A DNA stretch of 64,000 bases from Kocuria marina. Its GTDB lineage: Bacteria > Actinomycetota > Actinomycetes > Actinomycetales > Micrococcaceae. Each line of letters starts with the position of its first letter. Position 1 is the first letter of the stretch. Location of the stretch: positions 124,001 through 188,000 of the forward strand of contig NZ_JROM01000021.1 of assembly GCF_000786655.1 (NCBI RefSeq), given 5' to 3'. This document shows positions 38,736 to 48,447 of the stretch, in pieces. The notes under the pieces were generated by a model. That model was given only the letters and a program-made list of their open reading frames with translations, ran no database searches and was not told the origin of the DNA. A program made the position numbers and the translations under genes.

Positions 38736-40172
38736 TCAGCGGTGGACGTGCAAGCGGCGCGCGGCCTCGGCGATCGTGCCGGACAGGGACGGGTAGACCG
38801 CGAACGTGTCGGAGAGGTCGTCCACGCCCAGGCGGTGGGTCACCGCGAGCGCGATCGGGAAGATCAGCTCGGAGGCGCGCGGTCCCACGACCACGCCGCC
38901 CATGACCGTCCCGCTGCCGCGGCGGGCGAAGATCTTCACGAAACCGTCGTCCACGGCCATCATCTTGGCGCGCGGGTTGGTGGACAGCTTCATGGTCATG
39001 CCGGTGAACATCGTGGGATCCGCCTCGACGTCCGACTGGGAAATGCCCACGGAAGCGATCTCCGGGGACGTGAAGATGTTGGACGCGACCTCGCCAGTGT
39101 GCAGCGGGTGCACGGTGTCACCCAGGATGTGGGCCACGGCGATCCGGCCCTGCATGGCGGCCACGGAGGCCAGGGGCAGCACGCCCGTGCAGTCACCCGC
39201 GGCGTAGATCCCGGGGACCGACGTGCGGGAGACCGAGTCCACCTTGATGTGACCGCGCTCGTCCATGGCGACCCCGGCCTCCTCGAGACCCATGTCCGCG
39301 GTGTTCGGGATTGAGCCCACGGCCAGCAGGCAGTGCGAACCGCGCACCTTGCGCCCGTCAGAGAGCGTCACGCGCACGCCGTCCCCGGTGTTCTCCACGG
39401 AGTCGGCGCGGGAGCGGGACAGCACGCGCAGACCGCGGCGCTCGAAGACGTTCTCGAGCACCTGGGCGGCATCGGTGTCGGAACCGGGCAGCACCTGGTC
39501 GCGGGACGAGATCAGGGTGACCTCCGAGCCCAGGCCGTTGTACGCGGAGGCGAACTCGGCGCCGGTGACACCCGAACCCACCACGATCAGCTTCTCGGGG
39601 ATCTCGGTGAGCTGGTAGATCTGCTTCCAGTTGAAGATCCGCTCGCCGTCAGGCTTGGCGGTGTCCATCTCCCGGGGGTGCGAGCCCACGGCGAGCAGGA
39701 CGACGTCTGCGTGGAGTTCGTACTCGGCGTCGTCGTCGGAGGGGCTGACCACCACGGTGTGCTGATCGGCCAGGCGGCCGCGGCCCTGCACCACGCGCAC
39801 GCCCACGCGCTCCAGGCCGCGCTTGATGTCACGGGACTGCGTGGCGGCGAGGCGCAGCAGGCGCACGTTGACGGTGTCCAGGTCCACGCGGAGGTTGTTC
39901 AACTCCTCGCTCGCATCCTGACCGTCCCCCACGTGCACGCCCAGGTCCTTGGCGTCCGCGAACCGGTTCATGGTGTCCGCGGACGCGATCAGGGTCTTGG
40001 AAGGGACCACGTCCGTGAGCACGGCGGAACCGCCCATGCCCTGCTCCTCGATCACGGTGACCTCCGCACCGAGGGACGCGGCGACCAGTGCGGCCTCGTA
40101 ACCACCGGGGCCGCCGCCGATGATCACGAGCTTCGGATTCGCAAATTCAGTCTGCACACTCACGGTCCCCAT
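38736..40172 (-). CDS. lpdA: NAD(P)H-quinone dehydrogenase, LpdA/Rv3303c type
   Basis: Flavoprotein disulfide reductase relative (478 aa). FAD motif LVIIGGGPGGYEAALVAAS at the start, NAD motif VVGSGVTGAEFASAYNGLG near 190, and GIYAAGDCTGVLPLASVAA near 325. The redox-active CxxxxC of lipoamide dehydrogenase is replaced by GGSAVLTDVVPSK, so it cannot use a disulfide and probably reduces quinones, as known for Rv3303c. ATG 40170 is annotated; GTG 40161-40163 lies 7 nt after AACAAT and is a leaderless alternative. Confidence 0.88.
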   Translation of the reverse strand: MGTVSVQTEFANPKLVIIGGGPGGYEAALVAASLGAEVTVIEEQGMGGSAVLTDVVPSKTLIASADTMNRFADAKDLGVHVGDGQDASEELNNLRVDLDTVNVRLLRLAATQSRDIKRGLERVGVRVVQGRGRLADQHTVVVSPSDDDAEYELHADVVLLAVGSHPREMDTAKPDGERIFNWKQIYQLTEIPEKLIVVGSGVTGAEFASAYNGLGSEVTLISSRDQVLPGSDTDAAQVLENVFERRGLRVLSRSRADSVENTGDGVRVTLSDGRKVRGSHCLLAVGSIPNTADMGLEEAGVAMDERGHIKVDSVSRTSVPGIYAAGDCTGVLPLASVAAMQGRIAVAHILGDTVHPLHTGEVASNIFTSPEIASVGISQSDVEADPTMFTGMTMKLSTNPRAKMMAVDDGFVKIFARRGSGTVMGGVVVGPRASELIFPIALAVTHRLGVDDLSDTFAVYPSLSGTIAEAARRLHVHR

Positions 40173-40278
40173 TGTTGCAGCATTTACCCCGGGTGCTACC
40201 GCCCATGATGGTGGTCCGGCTCTTCCGCGGGCCGGTTACGAGGGGCCGAGTCAGCGAACACACGTCGTAGGAGGAGAC

Positions 40279-40458
40279 ATGTCCACCGTCGCTCTCGTTG
40301 TCGTTCTGGGCTTCGTGCTTTTCGTCGTCCTCGTCGTCGTCCTGGTCGTCGGGGTGGTTCTCACGGCCTCACTCCGCCGGCAGCGCCCGCCCGCGTCCGA
40401 TCCGGCCCCTCCGCTCAATGGCCACGTGGTGCGGGGCGCACCTCCCGCCGATCATTGA
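40279..40458 (+). CDS. Small single-helix membrane protein
   Basis: A 59-aa product with one strongly hydrophobic segment (VALVVVLGFVLFVVLVVVL onward, residues 4-29), then a basic turn and a Pro-rich tail. Support for a true gene is the strong AGGAGG 4 nt before the ATG. No homology recognised. Confidence 0.65.
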   Translation: MSTVALVVVLGFVLFVVLVVVLVVGVVLTASLRRQRPPASDPAPPLNGHVVRGAPPADH

Positions 40459-40522
40459 GGACGACCCCTTGCCGGCAGGACCCTTGCCCGGGCCTTTCAC
40501 GTCCGAGCGGTGGATCGCGGCT

Positions 40523-40535
40523 TAGAGTGGTGCCC
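40523..40535 (+). promoter_or_regulatory. -10 element TAGAGT for leaderless purine phosphorylase
   Basis: TAGAGT (40523-40528), seven bases, then GTG. No ribosome site. Confidence 0.6.
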
Positions 40536-41354
40536 GTGACTGAGAACGCAACGGCTTGCACGGATCCCTTCGACCTCGCCCGCCGCGCCGCGGACGTCCT
40601 GCGTGAGCGCACCGGCGTGCAGAGGCACCGGATCGCCCTGACCCTGGGCTCCGGGTGGGGCGGTGCCGCGGACCTCATCGGTGAGACCGAACACGAGATC
40701 CCCGCGACCGAGATCCCCGGCTTCTCCGCCCCCGCCCTGCAGGGCCACGGCGGCACCCTGCGTTCCATCCGGCTCACGAACGGGGATCACGCCCTGGTGA
40801 TCGGGGCGCGCACCCACTTCTACGAGGGCAAGGGTGTGCGGGCCGTGGCCCACGGCGTGCGCACGGCCGCCGCGGCCGGAGCCGAGATCATGATCCTGAC
40901 GAACGGATGCGGCGGACTGAACCCCGCATGGGGGCCCGGGACCCCCGTGTTGATCCGCGATCACATCAACCTCACCGCCCACTCCCCGCTCGAGGGCGCC
41001 ACCTTCGTGGACCTCACCGACCTTTATTCTCGGCGGATGCGGGACATCGCCCACCAGGTGGACCCCGGACTCGACGAGGGCGTTTACGCCCAGTTCACCG
41101 GACCGCACTACGAGACGCCGGCGGAGGTTCGGATGGCCAAGGTGCTCGGGGCGGACCTCGTGGGCATGTCCACGGCGCTCGAGGCGATTGCCGCGCGCCA
41201 CGCCGGCCTCGAGGTGCTGGGGATGTCTCTCGTGACCAATCTCGCGGCGGGGATCAGCGACGAGCCACTGTCCCACGAGGAAGTGCTCGAGGCCGGCCAG
41301 GCCGCCGGCCCCCGGATCTCCCGGCTGCTCGCGGACGTCGTCGCAAAGTTGTGA
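40536..41354 (+). CDS. Purine-nucleoside phosphorylase
   Basis: Splits purine nucleosides with phosphate for salvage; cytosolic trimer type. The 272-aa protein has the phosphate site LGSGWGG near 35, a His in QGHGGTL, ARTHFYEGKG near 92, NGCGGLNP near 125 and GPHYETPAEVRMAKVLGADLVGMST near 190-215, the family signature. It starts at the leaderless GTG; an in-frame GTG/ATG start further upstream would overlap the small membrane gene. Confidence 0.92.
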   Translation: MTENATACTDPFDLARRAADVLRERTGVQRHRIALTLGSGWGGAADLIGETEHEIPATEIPGFSAPALQGHGGTLRSIRLTNGDHALVIGARTHFYEGKGVRAVAHGVRTAAAAGAEIMILTNGCGGLNPAWGPGTPVLIRDHINLTAHSPLEGATFVDLTDLYSRRMRDIAHQVDPGLDEGVYAQFTGPHYETPAEVRMAKVLGADLVGMSTALEAIAARHAGLEVLGMSLVTNLAAGISDEPLSHEEVLEAGQAAGPRISRLLADVVAKL

Positions 41355-41417
41355 GAACGCGCGCCGGTTCGGGTGCTCGATATCGACGGAATGTCGGCAA
41401 GTTCCGGTCCCAGGCAC

Positions 41418-41423
41418 TAGACT
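41418..41423 (+). promoter_or_regulatory. -10 element TAGACT
   Basis: TAGACT 50 bp before the 143-aa membrane protein; here a leader with a ribosome site follows. Confidence 0.45.
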
Positions 41424-41473
41424 GGGCGCAGGAACGTAATGGGCCCGCCGCGGCGGTCTGAAAGGGTGAACTC

Positions 41474-41905
41474 ATGGTCAGAAGAGCCGAAACACACACG
41501 AGCGATCAGTACTCCGCTGGGCGCACGGTGGAGGATGGCAGCCACGCGGTGACCGAGGACCACCGGGCCGCCCGCTCCGACCACGATTCCGCGTCCCGCC
41601 GCAAGCCGCAATACTCTGGCCAGGACGACGTCGTGAAGAACGCCATCCTCTTCGGCGGCGGTTTCATCACCATCCTGGTGAGCCTTTACCTCTTCGCGTC
41701 CTACCCGGACAGCTGGTTGTTGTTCCTGCTCGGGATCCTGGCCTACGGTCTGGCCCTCATGGTCCCCACCACGATCCTCAACGGAAGCACCGCCAAGCAC
41801 TCCACCGGTGGCAAAGAGGTCACCCTGGACCTCCCGCGCGACTCCTCCGAGATGGCCCGCCAGCCCATCGGCGCGGGTCAGCGCCAGGACAACGTGAGCC
41901 ACTGA
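41474..41905 (+). CDS. Two-helix membrane protein of unknown function
   Basis: 143 aa. A hydrophilic, His/Arg/Asp-rich N-terminus (about 52 residues) precedes two membrane helices (AILFGGGFITILVSLYLFA and WLLFLLGILAYGLALMVP). A soluble tail follows. AAGGGTG upstream of the ATG supports the start. No family recognised. Confidence 0.7.
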   Translation: MVRRAETHTSDQYSAGRTVEDGSHAVTEDHRAARSDHDSASRRKPQYSGQDDVVKNAILFGGGFITILVSLYLFASYPDSWLLFLLGILAYGLALMVPTTILNGSTAKHSTGGKEVTLDLPRDSSEMARQPIGAGQRQDNVSH

Positions 41906-41919
41906 CGCACCACCCTTGT

Positions 41920-41951
41920 GAACAGCCCCGGTCGAACGACCGGGGCTGTTC
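41920..41951. terminator. Perfect hairpin between convergent genes
   Basis: GAACAGCCCCGGTCG and its exact complement with only AA between. It lies between the small membrane gene and mfd. Confidence 0.8.
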
Positions 41952-42128
41952 GCGTTGTGGGTCCTGGGCCTCGCGAAGGCCCGGAGCGAATCGGTCGGGC
42001 GGCTGGCCCGCTCACCTCGCGAGCCAGCCCGTCCGGAGCAGCCTCCTCCACGACGGTGACGGCACGTCCTGAGACCGGCCACTCCACAGCGGTCGTGGCC
42101 TGCCCGGCACCGCCCACCCCAGCGGGGT

Positions 42129-45100
42129 CTACTGCCCTCCGCCCTCCGGGGCTTGCTGCAGCGGAGGGAAGATCGCGTCCAGCACCTCCCGTGCCCATGC
42201 GAGGATCTCCCCGTCCACGAGGTCCTTGCCCCCGATCCGCGCGGTCTTGGGTTTGGGGATCAGCGCCATGCGGGTGTCCGCCCCCGGGACCGACTTCACC
42301 TGCGCGCCCGGGTACATCCGGGTCAGGCGCATCTCGCGGGACTCGGTGAGCTCGGCCGGCGAGAACCGGATCATGGTGCCCTGGGTGGCCACGTCCGTGA
42401 GACCCGCGGCGCGCGCCCTGATCCGCAACCGGGCGACGTCGAGCAGGTTCTTCACCGGGGTGGGTAGCGGGCCGTAACGGTCCTTGAGTTCCTCGCCGGC
42501 CTCCGCGACGGCTTCTTCCGTGGCGGCGTTCGCGATCGTGCGGTACGCCTCGAGCCGCAAGCGCTCACCGGGCACGTAGTCGTGCGGGAGGTGGGCGTTG
42601 ACGGGCAGCTCGATCTTCATCTCGGCGGGACCCGTGTCCTGGTCGCCGCGGTACTCGGCCACGGCCTCCCCCACGAGCCGCAGGTACATGTCGAAGCCCA
42701 CGCCCGCGATGTGTCCGGACTGTTCCCCGCCCAGCAGGTTGCCCGCACCGCGGATCTCGAGGTCCTTCATGGCCAATTGCAGACCCGAGCCGAGCTCGTT
42801 GTGGGCGGCCACGGCCTTGAGCCGTTCCAGTGCCGTCTCGCTGAGGGGTTTCTCCGTGGGGTACAGGAAATAGGCGTAGGCACGTTCACGCCCACGGCCC
42901 ACGCGACCGCGCAACTGGTGCAGCTGCGACAGCCCGTAGCGGTCCGCGTGGTCCACGATCAGCGTGTTGGCGTTGGCGATGTCCAGGCCCGTTTCCACGA
43001 TGGTGGTGCACACCAGGACGTCGAACTTCTTCTCCCAGAAGTCCACGATGATCTGCTCCAGGCGCGACTCGCTCATCTGCCCGTGGGCCACCGCGATCCG
43101 CGCCTCGGGAACGAGTTCGGCGAGCGCTTTGGCCTGCGCCTCGATCGAGGAGACACGGTTGTGGATGAAAAACACCTGGCCCTCGCGCATGAGCTCACGC
43201 CGGATGGCCGCGGAGACCTGCTTGTCCGTGTAGGGCCCCGCGTACGTGAGCACGGGGTGGCGTTCCTCGGGCGGGGTCGCGAGCGTGGAGGTCTCACGGA
43301 TGCCCGTCATGGACATCTCCAGCGTGCGCGGGATGGGGGTCGCGGACATGGCCAGGACGTCCACGTCCGTGCGCATGGCCTTGAGCTTCTCCTTGTGCTC
43401 CACGCCGAAACGCTGTTCCTCGTCGATGATCACCAGGCCCAGGTTCTTGAACTGGGTCTCCTTGGAGAGCAGTCGGTGGGTCCCGATGACGACGTCGATC
43501 GCGCCGGAGCGCAGTCCCTCGAGCGTGGCCTTGGACTCCTTGGCGCTCTGGAACCGGGACAGCGTGGCCAGGCGCACCGGGAAGCCCGAGAAGCGTTCGG
43601 CGAAGGTCTCGGTGTGCTGCTGGGCGAGCAGCGTGGTGGGCACGAGCACGGCCACCTGTTTGCCGTCCTGCACGGCCTTGAACGCCGCGCGCACCGCGAC
43701 CTCGGTCTTGCCGTAGCCCACGTCCCCGGAGATCAACCGGTCCATGGGGATGGGCCGTTCCATGTCCGCCTTGACCTCGTCGATCGTGGTGAGCTGATCC
43801 GGGGTCTCCACGTACGGGAAGGCCTGTTCGAGTTCGCGCTGCCACGGGGTGTCCGGGCCGAACGCGTACCCCTTGGACGCCATGCGCGCCGAGTACAGCC
43901 GGATCAGCTCGTTGGCGATCTCCTTGACGGCCTTCTTGGCGCTGCGCTTGGTCTTGTTCCAGTCCGCGCCACCCATCTTGGACAACGACGGCGCTTCCCC
44001 GCCCACGTACGTGCTCACCTGGTCGAGCTGCTCCGTGGGCACGAACAACCGGTCCCGGGGACCGTTGCGCTTGGACGGCGCGTACTCGAGCACGAGGTAC
44101 TCGCGCACGGGCTTGGGTTGACCCGGGGCAGTCATGGCCCCGGCGATCGGTCGCTGCACGAGTTCGATGAACTGCCCGATCCCGTGCTGCTCGTGCACCA
44201 CGTAGTCGCCCTTCTGCAGGGCCAGGGGGTCCACCTGGTTGCGCTTGCGCCGCTGCGGCAGTTTGCGCTGGGCCCGGTTGTCGTAGGCGGTGGAACGCCC
44301 GAGCACGTCCGCCTCGGTCAACAGGGCGGTGCGCGTGGCCTCGATGACGAACCCGCGTCCGGCGCGGGCCGTGGTCAGTTCCACGAGACCGGCCCGGGGC
44401 ACCTCCGTGAGGCTGTCGCACCGGGCGGCGGGGATCTCCGCCCCGTGCAGCAGCTCGCTCAGCCGCTGCAGCGGTCCGGGGCCGTCCGTGACGAGCACGA
44501 CCCGCCAGTCGTCGTGCACGCGCTCCCCCAGGAAGCGCAGCATGGCCTCCACGTCCCCCGAGAACCGGGTGGGTTCGCGCGCCGTGACGGTCAGGGTGTC
44601 GGCGTCGGTGTCCGCGAGCCGGACCTCCTCGTCCGCGGTGTCGGCGTCGATCTGGGAGGTCGTCACGGCGTTGACGTTGAGCCCCGTGACGGACCACCAC
44701 CCCACCGACCGGTCGAGCGCGAGTTCCCGGACCTCCCCCACTGTGTGGAAGGACCCGGCGGCGAGCGTGCGGGACGCGCCGTCGTCGGCGTCGAGCGCGG
44801 CGTGCAGGTCCAGCGGGGCGTCGTTGCCGCCCGAGGCGGACTCCCACGCGGCCGTGAGGAACTCCTGGTTGGTGGCCACGAGGTCGTGCGCGCGGGCCCG
44901 GACCTTCTCGGGTTCGAGCACCACGGTCATGGAGCCTTCGGGCAGCAGGGACATGAGCTGGACCATCTCGTCCGCGAGCAGTGGCGCGAGCGATTCCATG
45001 CCCTCCACGTACTGCCCGCCAGCAATACGCTCCAGGATCTCGCGCCCGCCCGGCAGCTGTTCCTTGAGCTTGGCGGCGCGCGACTGCACCGACGGGGTGA

Positions 45101-45887
45101 TGAGTAGTTCGCGGCACGGCGGCGCCACGATCACGGACGGGTGTTCGGCATCGGTCAGCGTGCGCTGGTCCGCGACCGCGAACCACCGCATCTCGTCGAG
45201 CTCGTCCCCGAAGAACTCCGCGCGCACCGGGTGGTCCTCGGTGGGCGGGAAGACGTCGATGATGCCACCGCGCACCGCGAACTCACCGCGGCGGGTCACC
45301 ATGTCCACGCGCGAATACGCTACCCCGGCAAGACTTGTCACGAGCTGCTGGAAGTCGTACTCCTGGCCCGTGCGCAGCGTCACCGGTTTCATGGCACCCA
45401 GCCCGGCGACCACGGGCTGCAGCACCGAACGCACCGGCGCCACGACCACGCGCAGCGGCTGTTCCCCGTCCTGCGCGTGGTCCAGGCGCCGCAGCACGCT
45501 CAATCGCTGACCCACGGTGTCCGAGCGCGGCGAGAGTCGTTCGTGCGGCAGGGTCTCCCAGGACGGGAAGTTCGCGATCTGCTCGGCGGGCACGTAGGAC
45601 GCGAGCCCCGACTGCAGTTCCTCGGCCTCACGTCCCGTGGCGGTCACGGCAAGCAGGATCGGGGTGGACCCCGCGGAACCGCCCTTGGCCCCGTCGGACG
45701 ACGACGCTGCCCCGGCCCCGTCCGCGAGCCCCCGCGCGATCTGCGCGAGCACCGGCGCGCGCAAGCCGTCGGTCGCGCTGATGATCGTCTCGGCGGAGCG
45801 TTCCGTGAGCGGCCGGGCGGCCTGCGCGCGGATGTTCGCGAAGCTGCGGTCCTCGGAGAGCGCGGTGAGCAGACCGGTCAGGGACAT
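42129..45887 (-). CDS. mfd: Transcription-repair coupling factor Mfd
   Basis: Removes RNA polymerase stalled at DNA lesions and recruits UvrA. The 1252-aa protein has the N-terminal UvrB-like modules (FPSWETLPHERLSPRSDTVGQRL), the RNA-polymerase interaction domain with YVVHEQHGIGQFIEL near 505, the RecG-like motor with Walker A GDVGYGKTEVAVRA near 665, DEEQRFGVEHKEKLK, and a C-terminal D7 domain after GNLLGGEQSGHIAGVGFDMYLRLV. Length is normal, with a short Ala/Ser/Gly insert near 55-75. ATG 45885-45887 is chosen because an AGGAG lies 10 nt upstream. Confidence 0.97.
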   Translation of the reverse strand: MSLTGLLTALSEDRSFANIRAQAARPLTERSAETIISATDGLRAPVLAQIARGLADGAGAASSSDGAKGGSAGSTPILLAVTATGREAEELQSGLASYVPAEQIANFPSWETLPHERLSPRSDTVGQRLSVLRRLDHAQDGEQPLRVVVAPVRSVLQPVVAGLGAMKPVTLRTGQEYDFQQLVTSLAGVAYSRVDMVTRRGEFAVRGGIIDVFPPTEDHPVRAEFFGDELDEMRWFAVADQRTLTDAEHPSVIVAPPCRELLITPSVQSRAAKLKEQLPGGREILERIAGGQYVEGMESLAPLLADEMVQLMSLLPEGSMTVVLEPEKVRARAHDLVATNQEFLTAAWESASGGNDAPLDLHAALDADDGASRTLAAGSFHTVGEVRELALDRSVGWWSVTGLNVNAVTTSQIDADTADEEVRLADTDADTLTVTAREPTRFSGDVEAMLRFLGERVHDDWRVVLVTDGPGPLQRLSELLHGAEIPAARCDSLTEVPRAGLVELTTARAGRGFVIEATRTALLTEADVLGRSTAYDNRAQRKLPQRRKRNQVDPLALQKGDYVVHEQHGIGQFIELVQRPIAGAMTAPGQPKPVREYLVLEYAPSKRNGPRDRLFVPTEQLDQVSTYVGGEAPSLSKMGGADWNKTKRSAKKAVKEIANELIRLYSARMASKGYAFGPDTPWQRELEQAFPYVETPDQLTTIDEVKADMERPIPMDRLISGDVGYGKTEVAVRAAFKAVQDGKQVAVLVPTTLLAQQHTETFAERFSGFPVRLATLSRFQSAKESKATLEGLRSGAIDVVIGTHRLLSKETQFKNLGLVIIDEEQRFGVEHKEKLKAMRTDVDVLAMSATPIPRTLEMSMTGIRETSTLATPPEERHPVLTYAGPYTDKQVSAAIRRELMREGQVFFIHNRVSSIEAQAKALAELVPEARIAVAHGQMSESRLEQIIVDFWEKKFDVLVCTTIVETGLDIANANTLIVDHADRYGLSQLHQLRGRVGRGRERAYAYFLYPTEKPLSETALERLKAVAAHNELGSGLQLAMKDLEIRGAGNLLGGEQSGHIAGVGFDMYLRLVGEAVAEYRGDQDTGPAEMKIELPVNAHLPHDYVPGERLRLEAYRTIANAATEEAVAEAGEELKDRYGPLPTPVKNLLDVARLRIRARAAGLTDVATQGTMIRFSPAELTESREMRLTRMYPGAQVKSVPGADTRMALIPKPKTARIGGKDLVDGEILAWAREVLDAIFPPLQQAPEGGGQ

Positions 45888-46133
45888 GGGTGGCTGACTC
45901 CTAGTGGGTGCGGTGATCGGGACCTGTGGTCCCGCGCCCATGACGGGCGCGACGGAACGCGCTACAGCCTACTCGGGACGTCGGACACGATCCCCCGCGA
46001 GCGCCCCGTCCGGACCATGCCCTCGCAAGAAGTGCACCGGGTCGGCCGGACTCACGCGAGGTCAGCCCCGTACGCGAGCGCGCGGACCCGACACCCGTTC
46101 CCACGGCCGGACTCGTACCGGGCGGCCCGCTCG

Positions 46134-46145
46134 TACCCTGGAGAC
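46134..46145 (+). promoter_or_regulatory. -10 element TACCCT for leaderless hemD
   Basis: TACCCT ends 6 nt before the ATG. GGAG lies only 2 nt before the ATG, too near for initiation. Confidence 0.5.
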
Positions 46146-46994
46146 ATGACAACAGCTGAGCACCCCGCCCTGACCGGACTGACCGTGGCCGTGACCGCGC
46201 ATCGCCGCGCCGCCGAGCAGGGCGGGGCGTTCGAACGCCACGGGGCACGTGTGCTCCACGCGCCCGCGCTCAAGCTCGCCCCGGTGGACGAGGACGACGC
46301 CGTGTTCGCCACCGTGCGCGAGACGATCGCGACTCCCCCGGACGCCGTGCTCGTCACGACGGGCTACGGCTTCGACCGGTGGCTGCGCGTGGCCGAGCAG
46401 GAAGGGCTGGGTGACGAGCTGCTGAAGACGCTGCGCGGCGTCGTCGTCATGGCACGCGGAGCGAAGGCCCGGGGGCAGTTGCAGGCCAAGGGCGTGACGT
46501 GCGCGTACACGGGTGCGTCCGGGCGCACCGCGGAGCTCGTGGACCGCGTGCTCGCGGGGGATCCCGCGGCGCAGCGCCCCGCGACCGTGACTGTGCAGGT
46601 GCACGGCACCACGGACGAGGAGCAGCTCGAGCGGTTGCGCGCGGGTGGGATCGCGGTGCGCGTGGTGGCGCCCTATCAGTGGGAGTCCGCGGACGAGGGT
46701 TCCCGACTGGCCGGGCTCGTGCGCGACGTCGTGGCCGGGGAGATCGATTACGTCACGTTCACCGCCGCGCCCGCCGTGGACGCGCTGTTCGACGCCGCTC
46801 GCTCGGTGGGCGCGTACGACGAGTTGGTGGGCGCATTACGCGAGGGCCGGTGCACCGCGGTGGCGATCGGGCCGGTGTGTGTACAACCGCTCGAGGAAGC
46901 GGGTATCACGAACGCCGTGGTGCCCGAGCGGTTCCGCCTGGGGGCCATGGTCAAGGCCGTGTGCGATCACGCGCGGGAGGCCGCCTCGCGGTAG
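46146..46994 (+). CDS. hemD: Uroporphyrinogen-III synthase HemD
   Basis: Closes hydroxymethylbilane into uroporphyrinogen III. The 282-aa protein has the weakly conserved HemD fold: LTGLTVAVTAHRRAAEQGGAFERHGARVLHAP at the start, DAVLVTTGYGFDRW near 80, ATVTVQVHGTTDEEQLERL near 150 and DYVTFTAAPAVDALF near 203, then TAVAIGPVCVQPLEEAG near 240. No other heme genes are adjacent, but the neighbouring chelatase-like gene uses tetrapyrroles. The 3' end overlaps it by 28 bp. Confidence 0.85.
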   Translation: MTTAEHPALTGLTVAVTAHRRAAEQGGAFERHGARVLHAPALKLAPVDEDDAVFATVRETIATPPDAVLVTTGYGFDRWLRVAEQEGLGDELLKTLRGVVVMARGAKARGQLQAKGVTCAYTGASGRTAELVDRVLAGDPAAQRPATVTVQVHGTTDEEQLERLRAGGIAVRVVAPYQWESADEGSRLAGLVRDVVAGEIDYVTFTAAPAVDALFDAARSVGAYDELVGALREGRCTAVAIGPVCVQPLEEAGITNAVVPERFRLGAMVKAVCDHAREAASR

Positions 46995-47794
46995 TGCTCC
47001 ACAGTGAGCTCCATGAGTTCCGGGGGCACCGATCCGGGGTGGACGAGTAGCGGCTCGGCCACGACGTCGCCGCCGGCCGTGAGGACGCGACCGTGGAAGA
47101 AGCCCGGCGCCAGGAGGTACGGGACGAGCAGCACGCGCCCGGCATCGGCTGGCGTGGTTCCCGAGCTCTGCGCTGCGTACGGGCGCGATGCTCGACCGTG
47201 GGAGCCGGGCCGTTCGGAGTGTTGACCGAGTTCCGCGCGCGCGGCGGCCACGGCATCGGGAACCGAGGGCTGCGCCGCTGAGAGGTAGGCGGCCGTCACG
47301 GGCGCGCCCAGTGCATCGCCGAGGTATCGGGCCATGAGCTCGCAATCGTCCCGCGAACGGGGATCGGAGGATCCCGCCGCGACCATGAGCACGCGATCGG
47401 CCTGTGCGAGACCGGGTGCGCCCGCGGCGTCGAGCGCCTCGGTGAGCCGCCGGGCCATCACGCCCGCCAGGCGCCGGTCGGGGCCCAGCGCCGCGGCCAC
47501 GACGTGCTGTGGTGAGGACTGGACGGCCCGGGCCATGTCCACGAACACGTGGTACCCGGCGGAGAGCAACAGCGGCACGACCACCGCGGGGTGCTCGGCG
47601 TGTTCCCGGGTGCGCGCCACCAGGTCGGGTTCCTGGACGTCCACCCACGTGTCCACCACGTCCACCTCGGGAAGGGCCGCACGCACCTGCTCGACCAGGG
47701 CGGCGACGGCGCGTTGTCCCCGCTCGTCGCGGGTCCCGTGGGCGCACGCGAGCAGGACGGGAGCGGAGGCGGGATGCGTGTTCACACAGTCCAT
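46967..47794 (-). CDS. CbiX/SirB-type tetrapyrrole chelatase-like protein
   Basis: Predicted sirohydrochlorin ferro/cobaltochelatase of 275 aa with two CbiX modules. First module: LLACAHGTRDERGQRAVAAL with the metal His, VVVPLLLSAGYHVFVDM with a second His near 95. Second module: VLMVAAGSSDPRSRDD and VLLVPYLLAPGFFHGRVL. Ligands His are present. It may insert metal in siroheme or B12 synthesis, or merely bind it. GTG 47783-47785, 7 nt after CACAAT, is an alternative to the ATG at 47792. Confidence 0.8.
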   Translation of the reverse strand: MDCVNTHPASAPVLLACAHGTRDERGQRAVAALVEQVRAALPEVDVVDTWVDVQEPDLVARTREHAEHPAVVVPLLLSAGYHVFVDMARAVQSSPQHVVAAALGPDRRLAGVMARRLTEALDAAGAPGLAQADRVLMVAAGSSDPRSRDDCELMARYLGDALGAPVTAAYLSAAQPSVPDAVAAARAELGQHSERPGSHGRASRPYAAQSSGTTPADAGRVLLVPYLLAPGFFHGRVLTAGGDVVAEPLLVHPGSVPPELMELTVEHYREAASRA

Positions 47795-47854
47795 TGTGCC
47801 GGTTTCCCGGCTTGCGCGGCGCATCCGGGAGGCCGCGGTCGCGGGACCGATGAC

Positions 47855-47860
47855 TAGGAT
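47855..47860 (+). promoter_or_regulatory. -10 element TAGGAT before DUF2505 gene
   Basis: TANNNT hexamer 71 bp upstream of the ATG, with a normal leader and ribosome site after it. Confidence 0.4.
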
Positions 47861-47931
47861 GAGGGCAGCCCGCGCACCGTGTCCCATGGCGCGCGGAAAC
47901 CGACGATTCGGCGACGACCCTGAGGAGCATC

Positions 47932-48432
47932 ATGTCCGTCAACGCTTCCACCACCATCAAGGCCCCCGTGGACACCGTCCTGGCCACGTTCGTGGACGAG
48001 GCCTTCGTCCGTCACGTGAGCGCCTTGGCCGGAACGCAGTTCGAGTCCTTCGAGGTCAACGGGGACACCTCCACGGCGTTCACCGCGACCACCGTGCGCA
48101 GCATGGGCTCGGACAAGCTGCCGGACGTGGCGCAGAAGTTCGTCAAGGGCGGGGTGAAGCTCACCCAGGTGGACACGTACGGCGCCCCCGCCGCGGACGG
48201 TACCCGTACCGTGCGCACCGAGATCAAAGTGGCCGGTCTGCCCGTGGGAGCCACCGCGCACCAGACCATCAAGCCCCTGGGTGAGGACGAGACCTCGGTG
48301 GACGTCACCGGTGAGGTGCAGGCCAACATCCCGCTCGTGGGCAAGAAGATCGCCGCGGCCGCCGAGCCCTACATCGGCAAGGCCCTGACCCTGCAGGCCC
48401 GCCAGGCCGAGGCGTGGATCATCAAGAACTGA
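47932..48432 (+). CDS. DUF2505 (START/polyketide-cyclase-like) protein
   Basis: A 166-aa soluble protein of the DUF2505 family, widespread in actinobacteria with unknown ligand. Alternating strands (VNASTTIKAPVDTVLATF) and a long C-terminal helix (KIAAAAEPYIGKALTLQARQAEAW) fit a SRPBCC lipid-binding fold. GAGGAG lies upstream of the ATG. Confidence 0.8.
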   Translation: MSVNASTTIKAPVDTVLATFVDEAFVRHVSALAGTQFESFEVNGDTSTAFTATTVRSMGSDKLPDVAQKFVKGGVKLTQVDTYGAPAADGTRTVRTEIKVAGLPVGATAHQTIKPLGEDETSVDVTGEVQANIPLVGKKIAAAAEPYIGKALTLQARQAEAWIIKN

Positions 48433-48447
48433 GCGCCTCGCGGGTCT

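Noticed and set aside
42582-45107. 841-codon open frame opposite mfd
   Set aside because: Antisense shadow of a high-GC gene; composition is low-complexity His/Gly/Arg, with no ribosome site or family.
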